From Planctomycetota bacterium (lineage in GTDB: Bacteria > Planctomycetota > UBA1135 > JACQFD01): 61,843 nucleotides of DNA. The stretch is from the NCBI GenBank assembly GCA_016200225.1, contig JACQFD010000031.1:1-61843 (forward strand), written 5' to 3'. Positions 58,649 to 61,843 of the stretch are shown one piece after another. The stretch's first letter is position 1, and each line of letters starts with the position of its first letter. The notes beneath the pieces were generated by a model, which was not told the origin of the DNA, searched no databases, and saw nothing but the letters and a program-made list of their open reading frames with translations. The position numbers were made by a program, and so were the translations under genes.

Positions 58649-61456
58649 ATGAAAAACGCAGTTTTCTTTTTCGGCAACGGAACTGCCGAAGGCAATAAAG
58701 ATCAAAAGAATCTCCTTGGCGGCAAAGGCGCGAATCTCGCCGAAATGACCAATATTGGACTTCCGGTTCCGCCCGGATTTACAATTTCAACGGAAGTTTG
58801 CATGGATTTCGTGCGGACCGGACGCTATCCGAAGACACTACAAAAAGAAGTCGCGGCGACGCTTTCGAAGCTCGAACGCGCTACAAAAAAGCGATTCGGC
58901 GATATTCATAATCCGCTGCTCGTGTCCGTGCGCTCGGGCGCGCGCGCGTCGATGCCGGGCATGATGGACACCGTGTTGAATCTCGGACTCAACGACAAAA
59001 CAGTCGCGGGGTTGATCGATCTTACTAAAAATGAGCGGTTCGCATGGGACGCATACCGACGATTTGTATCGATGTACGGCGACGTCGTGCTCGAATTGAA
59101 ACCGACCTCGAAGGAGGAACGCGACCCCTTCGAAATTCTCCTCGAAAAAAAGAAGCACGACCGCGGCGTCGCGAACGATACGGATCTCACGGGCGCCGAT
59201 TTGAAGGAACTCGTCGGCGAATTCAAACAATTGATCCGCGAGCGGACGGGCAGGGCGTTTCCCGAGAGTCCGCTCGATCAGTTATGGGGCGCGATCGGCG
59301 CGGTGTTCCGCTCGTGGAACAATTCGCGCGCGATTTCGTATCGTAAGTTAAACAATATTCCGTTCGACTGGGGCACGGCGGTGAACGTGCAGGCGATGGT
59401 GTTCGGCAACATGGGCGACGACTCGGGCACGGGCGTCGCGTTCACGCGCGATCCGGCCACCGGCGAAAATAAATTCTACGGCGAGTTTCTTATCAATGCG
59501 CAGGGCGAAGACGTCGTCGCGGGCATTCGCACGCCGCGGCAGATCGCCGATCTCGCCGGCGAGATGCCGAAGATTTTCAAACAATTGATGAAAGTGCGCT
59601 CGACGCTCGAAAAACATTACAAAGATGTGATGGACATCGAGTTCACGATCGAGCGTGGAACGTTGTATATGTTGCAATGCCGCGTCGGCAAGCGCACGGG
59701 CTTCGCGGCGGTGCGCTGCGCCGTCGAAATGTGCGAAGAAAAGTTAATATCCAAGGAAGCGGCGCTCGAGCGCGTCGATCCCGAGACGTTGAATCAATTG
59801 TTACGTCCGATTTTCAACGGCGACGCCAAGAAAACGGCGGTCGGCGAAGGGCGCATGCTCGCCAAGGGGCTGCCGGCGGGGCCGGGCGCGGCCACCGGAC
59901 GAATTGTATTCTTCGCCGACGATGCCAAGGATTGGGCCGCGCGCGGCGAAACTGTTATATTAGCCCGCCACGAAACGTCTCCCGAGGACATCGAGGGGAT
60001 GAACGCGTCGCTCGGATTTCTCACGGCATTCGGCGGCATGACGTCGCACGCGGCGCTCGTCGCGCGGCAGATGGGAAAAGTAGCGATCGTCGGATGCGGC
60101 GATATTACTTTCGATTATCACGCTCGCGCGATGACCATTAAACTAAAATTGGGCGGAACGAAAGTCATGCGCGAGGGCGACTGGATTTCGCTCGACGGAT
60201 TCGCGGGCGAGGTGATCGCGGGACGGCTCGAAACGAAACCGTCGGAAGTCGTTTCCGTGCTCGTCGAAAAGACTTTAAAACCAACCGCAGCGCCGGTTTA
60301 TCAGTTATATTCGAAATTGTTAAAATGGTCCGACGAATTCCGCGAGCTCGGCGTGCGCGCGAACGCGGATCAACCCGATCAGGCCGCGGTCGCGATCGCG
60401 TTCGGCGCCGAGGGCATCGGTCTCTGCCGGACCGAACATATGTTTTTCGGCGAAGGCAAAATCGAACCGATGCGCGAAATGATCCTCGCCGAAAGCAAGG
60501 ACGAGCGAAAAAAAGCGCTCGCGAAATTGTTACCTTTGCAACGCGCCGATTTCGCCGGAATTTTCCGTGCGATGGGCCCGCGGCCGGTGACGATTCGTTC
60601 GCTCGATCCGCCGTTGCATGAATTCCTCCCCCACGAATCGCACGAGCAGGAAATATTAGCAAGGTCGCTCGGCAAATCGCTCGCGCAGGTGCAGGCGCGC
60701 GTCGAATCGTTGCATGAGAGCAATCCGATGCTCGGCCACCGCGGCTGCCGCCTGGGTATTAGTTATCCAGAAATAACAGAAATGCAGGCGGAAGCGATAC
60801 TACAAGCTGCGTGCGACGTCGCGATCGAAGGCGGCAAACCGCAGCCTGAAATCATGATTCCGCTCGTTGGAACCGTTAAGGAATTCACGTCGCAGGAGGC
60901 CGTCGTTCGCGAGACTGCCCAGCGAGTGTTTACAGAACGCAACATGCGCGTTAAATATACAGTTGGCACGATGATCGAAGTCCCCCGCGGCGCGTTGACG
61001 GCCGCGGAGATCGCCTCGCGCGCCGAATTCTTTAGTTTCGGAACCAACGATTTGACGCAGACGACGTTTGGCCTCTCGCGCGACGACGTGCCGAAAGTGC
61101 TCGCGACATATATCGATAAAGACATCTACCCCGTCGATCCATTTGTAACCATCGACGAAGCCGGCGTCGGAAGACTCATGAAAATCGCCGTCGAAGACGG
61201 CCGCTCCGCGCGTCCCGATTTAAAGATTGGCATCTGCGGCGAACACGGCGGCGACCCCGCATCGGTCACGACCTGTCATAAGTTAAATCTTAATTATGTT
61301 TCGTGTTCTCCGTTCCGCATTCCGATCGCAAGACTGGCTGCGGCAAGAGCCGCCATTGCGGGAAGGAAGGCGGAGGCCGCTGCTGCGGGAACACCTTCGA
61401 AACCCAAGCCAAAAGCAAAGATAAAGGCAAAGGCAAAGAAAGTGGCGCGCCGGTGA
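58649..61456 (+). CDS. ppdK: Pyruvate, phosphate dikinase
   Basis: 935 residues. The start at the ATG of MKNAVFFFGNG matches the family; the frame is open further upstream but that part has no conserved sequence. The N-terminal ATP-grasp domain begins NLLGGKGANLAEM. The phosphohistidine swivelling domain has GGMTSHAALVARQMGK with the catalytic His (near residue 463). The C-terminal TIM barrel includes LCRTEHMFF and GICGEHGGDPAS. It interconverts pyruvate, ATP and Pi with PEP, AMP and PPi. A Lys/Ala-rich tail of about 30 residues (KPKPKAKIKAKAKKVARR) extends past the family end. Confidence 0.97.
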   Translation: MKNAVFFFGNGTAEGNKDQKNLLGGKGANLAEMTNIGLPVPPGFTISTEVCMDFVRTGRYPKTLQKEVAATLSKLERATKKRFGDIHNPLLVSVRSGARASMPGMMDTVLNLGLNDKTVAGLIDLTKNERFAWDAYRRFVSMYGDVVLELKPTSKEERDPFEILLEKKKHDRGVANDTDLTGADLKELVGEFKQLIRERTGRAFPESPLDQLWGAIGAVFRSWNNSRAISYRKLNNIPFDWGTAVNVQAMVFGNMGDDSGTGVAFTRDPATGENKFYGEFLINAQGEDVVAGIRTPRQIADLAGEMPKIFKQLMKVRSTLEKHYKDVMDIEFTIERGTLYMLQCRVGKRTGFAAVRCAVEMCEEKLISKEAALERVDPETLNQLLRPIFNGDAKKTAVGEGRMLAKGLPAGPGAATGRIVFFADDAKDWAARGETVILARHETSPEDIEGMNASLGFLTAFGGMTSHAALVARQMGKVAIVGCGDITFDYHARAMTIKLKLGGTKVMREGDWISLDGFAGEVIAGRLETKPSEVVSVLVEKTLKPTAAPVYQLYSKLLKWSDEFRELGVRANADQPDQAAVAIAFGAEGIGLCRTEHMFFGEGKIEPMREMILAESKDERKKALAKLLPLQRADFAGIFRAMGPRPVTIRSLDPPLHEFLPHESHEQEILARSLGKSLAQVQARVESLHESNPMLGHRGCRLGISYPEITEMQAEAILQAACDVAIEGGKPQPEIMIPLVGTVKEFTSQEAVVRETAQRVFTERNMRVKYTVGTMIEVPRGALTAAEIASRAEFFSFGTNDLTQTTFGLSRDDVPKVLATYIDKDIYPVDPFVTIDEAGVGRLMKIAVEDGRSARPDLKIGICGEHGGDPASVTTCHKLNLNYVSCSPFRIPIARLAAARAAIAGRKAEAAAAGTPSKPKPKAKIKAKAKKVARR

Positions 61457-61471
61457 AGTTGTTAATTAGTT

Positions 61472-61506
61472 CGATACGAGGGCGGCGAGAGCCGCCCTCT
61501 CGTATT
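61472..61506 (+). terminator. Terminator after ppdK
   Basis: A strong stem (ATACGAGGGCGGC against GCCGCCCTCTCGTAT, with a two-base bulge) is followed by an AT-rich run (TTTAAAAC). It sits 15 bases after the ppdK stop. Confidence 0.85.
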
Positions 61507-61540
61507 TAAAACATTTATCATGTAATTCGGAGATTTAACG

Positions 61541-61738
61541 ATGGCTGACGAAACACTTGAGCACTTTGTTGATATTAAACTGCCCGAGAATGGTAGCTAC
61601 GAATGTAACCCTGACGGAGGGCTTGCGCCACTTTCCATTGTTAACTTATTTATTGGAGCAAATCACTCTGGAAAAAGTCGATTGTTGCGGGCACTCTCAG
61701 TACTAGCAGGCCTGTGCAAAACCAGGAAATTCGCTTGA
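61541..61738 (+). pseudogene. AAA ATPase, truncated by an insertion sequence
   Basis: The first 65 codons are an SMC/RecF-like AAA ATPase start: a strand-rich lead, then Walker A as FIGANHSGKSRLLRAL. The frame then runs into a stop 12 or so residues past the P-loop, far short of any real ATPase. The next sequence encodes an IS transposase start. Codons are AT-richer and lack the CpG style of the neighbours, so the gene itself looks horizontally acquired. The IS left end probably lies near 61705-61725. Confidence 0.75.
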
Positions 61739-61767
61739 ATCATACAAATAATTGATACAATAGGGCG

Positions 61768-61843
61768 ATGCGCGGACGAATCGACTCACAAGGCACTCTT
61801 TTTTTCGCCGTCACATTGGAATCGTTGATTCCCAAGGATCATC
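61768..61843 (+). mobile_element. 5-prime part of an IS transposase (runs off the window)
   Basis: Open frame of 25 codons at the window end, MRGRIDSQGTLFFAVTLESL then IPKDH. The pattern M-R-G, GTLF, S/T-L-E, I/VP-x-DH-(P) is the usual start of IS5/IS1182-type DDE transposases (typically continuing DHPLRxIR). Terminal inverted repeats cannot be checked because the right end is outside. It probably disrupted the AAA ATPase gene. Confidence 0.7.

Overview
This window is a chromosomal segment of a GC-rich, strongly CpG-rich bacterium. Several features point to a planctomycete-like organism (Planctomycetota, perhaps Phycisphaerae). These are FG-GAP/ASPIC and dockerin proteins, HEAT-repeat proteins carrying VWA or M23 domains, a tandem set of DUF1573 proteins, a Gld-type ABC system with DUF4340, and RpoD and Rho with very long low-complexity N-terminal extensions. 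Most start codons also lack a clear Shine-Dalgarno sequence. The phylum is an inference from gene content; there is no rRNA here to settle it.

Layout. 1-474: no convincing gene, but a pair of inverted repeats with hairpins. 475-7580: HEAT/M23 peptidase, tRNA-Ile(UAU), a small membrane protein, cardiolipin synthase, and two beta-propeller surface proteins. 7699-15170 (minus): a tight run of a proline-rich membrane protein, DUF58, BatA-like VWA, guaB, guaA and an AhpD-like protein. 15225-16768 (plus): Nudix hydrolase and arsenite methyltransferase. 16777-24577 (minus): ABC ATPase, permease, GldG-like protein, DUF4340, membrane glycosyltransferase and VWA protein. 24733-28646: Rho, tRNA-Pro(CGG), HEAT-VWA protein. 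28895-32659: TIM-barrel protein, an SH3/LSm-like envelope protein, a secreted protein, three tandem terminators, and the clpS/DUF2017 pair. 32720-42761 (minus): selB, zinc-ribbon protein, rpoD, dnaG, rsmA and a SUMF1-like protein. 42898-52618 (minus): OmpA lipoprotein, HTH membrane protein, a secreted protein, histidine kinase, and the pilus/type II secretion motors pilC, pilB, pilT, pilB. 52678-57814 (minus): four tandem DUF1573 proteins. 57825-61456 (plus): a lipoprotein and pyruvate phosphate dikinase. 61541-end: an AAA ATPase cut short by an incoming insertion sequence.

The most notable observation is that the AhpD-like gene at 7699-8322 is interrupted by a single in-frame UGA exactly where the family has the second cysteine of its CxxC redox motif. 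A SECIS-like stem-loop follows at the right distance, and selB lies 24 kb away on the same segment. This is best read as a CxxU selenoprotein peroxidase, not a pseudogene. A second notable feature is a tRNA-Ile with a UAU anticodon, rare in bacteria, in a genome that uses AUA freely. A third is a frame-independent excess of the word TTGTAATAT and its reverse complement.

How the genes fit together: the window combines housekeeping information processing (rho, rpoD, dnaG, selB, rsmA, clpS, guaBA, ppdK) with cell-envelope functions (cardiolipin synthesis, pilus motors, OmpA lipoprotein, DUF1573 and FG-GAP proteins, Bat/VWA complexes, the Gld-type ABC exporter). Most of it looks vertically inherited. 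Only the right edge, which is AT-richer and carries the insertion sequence, looks recently acquired.
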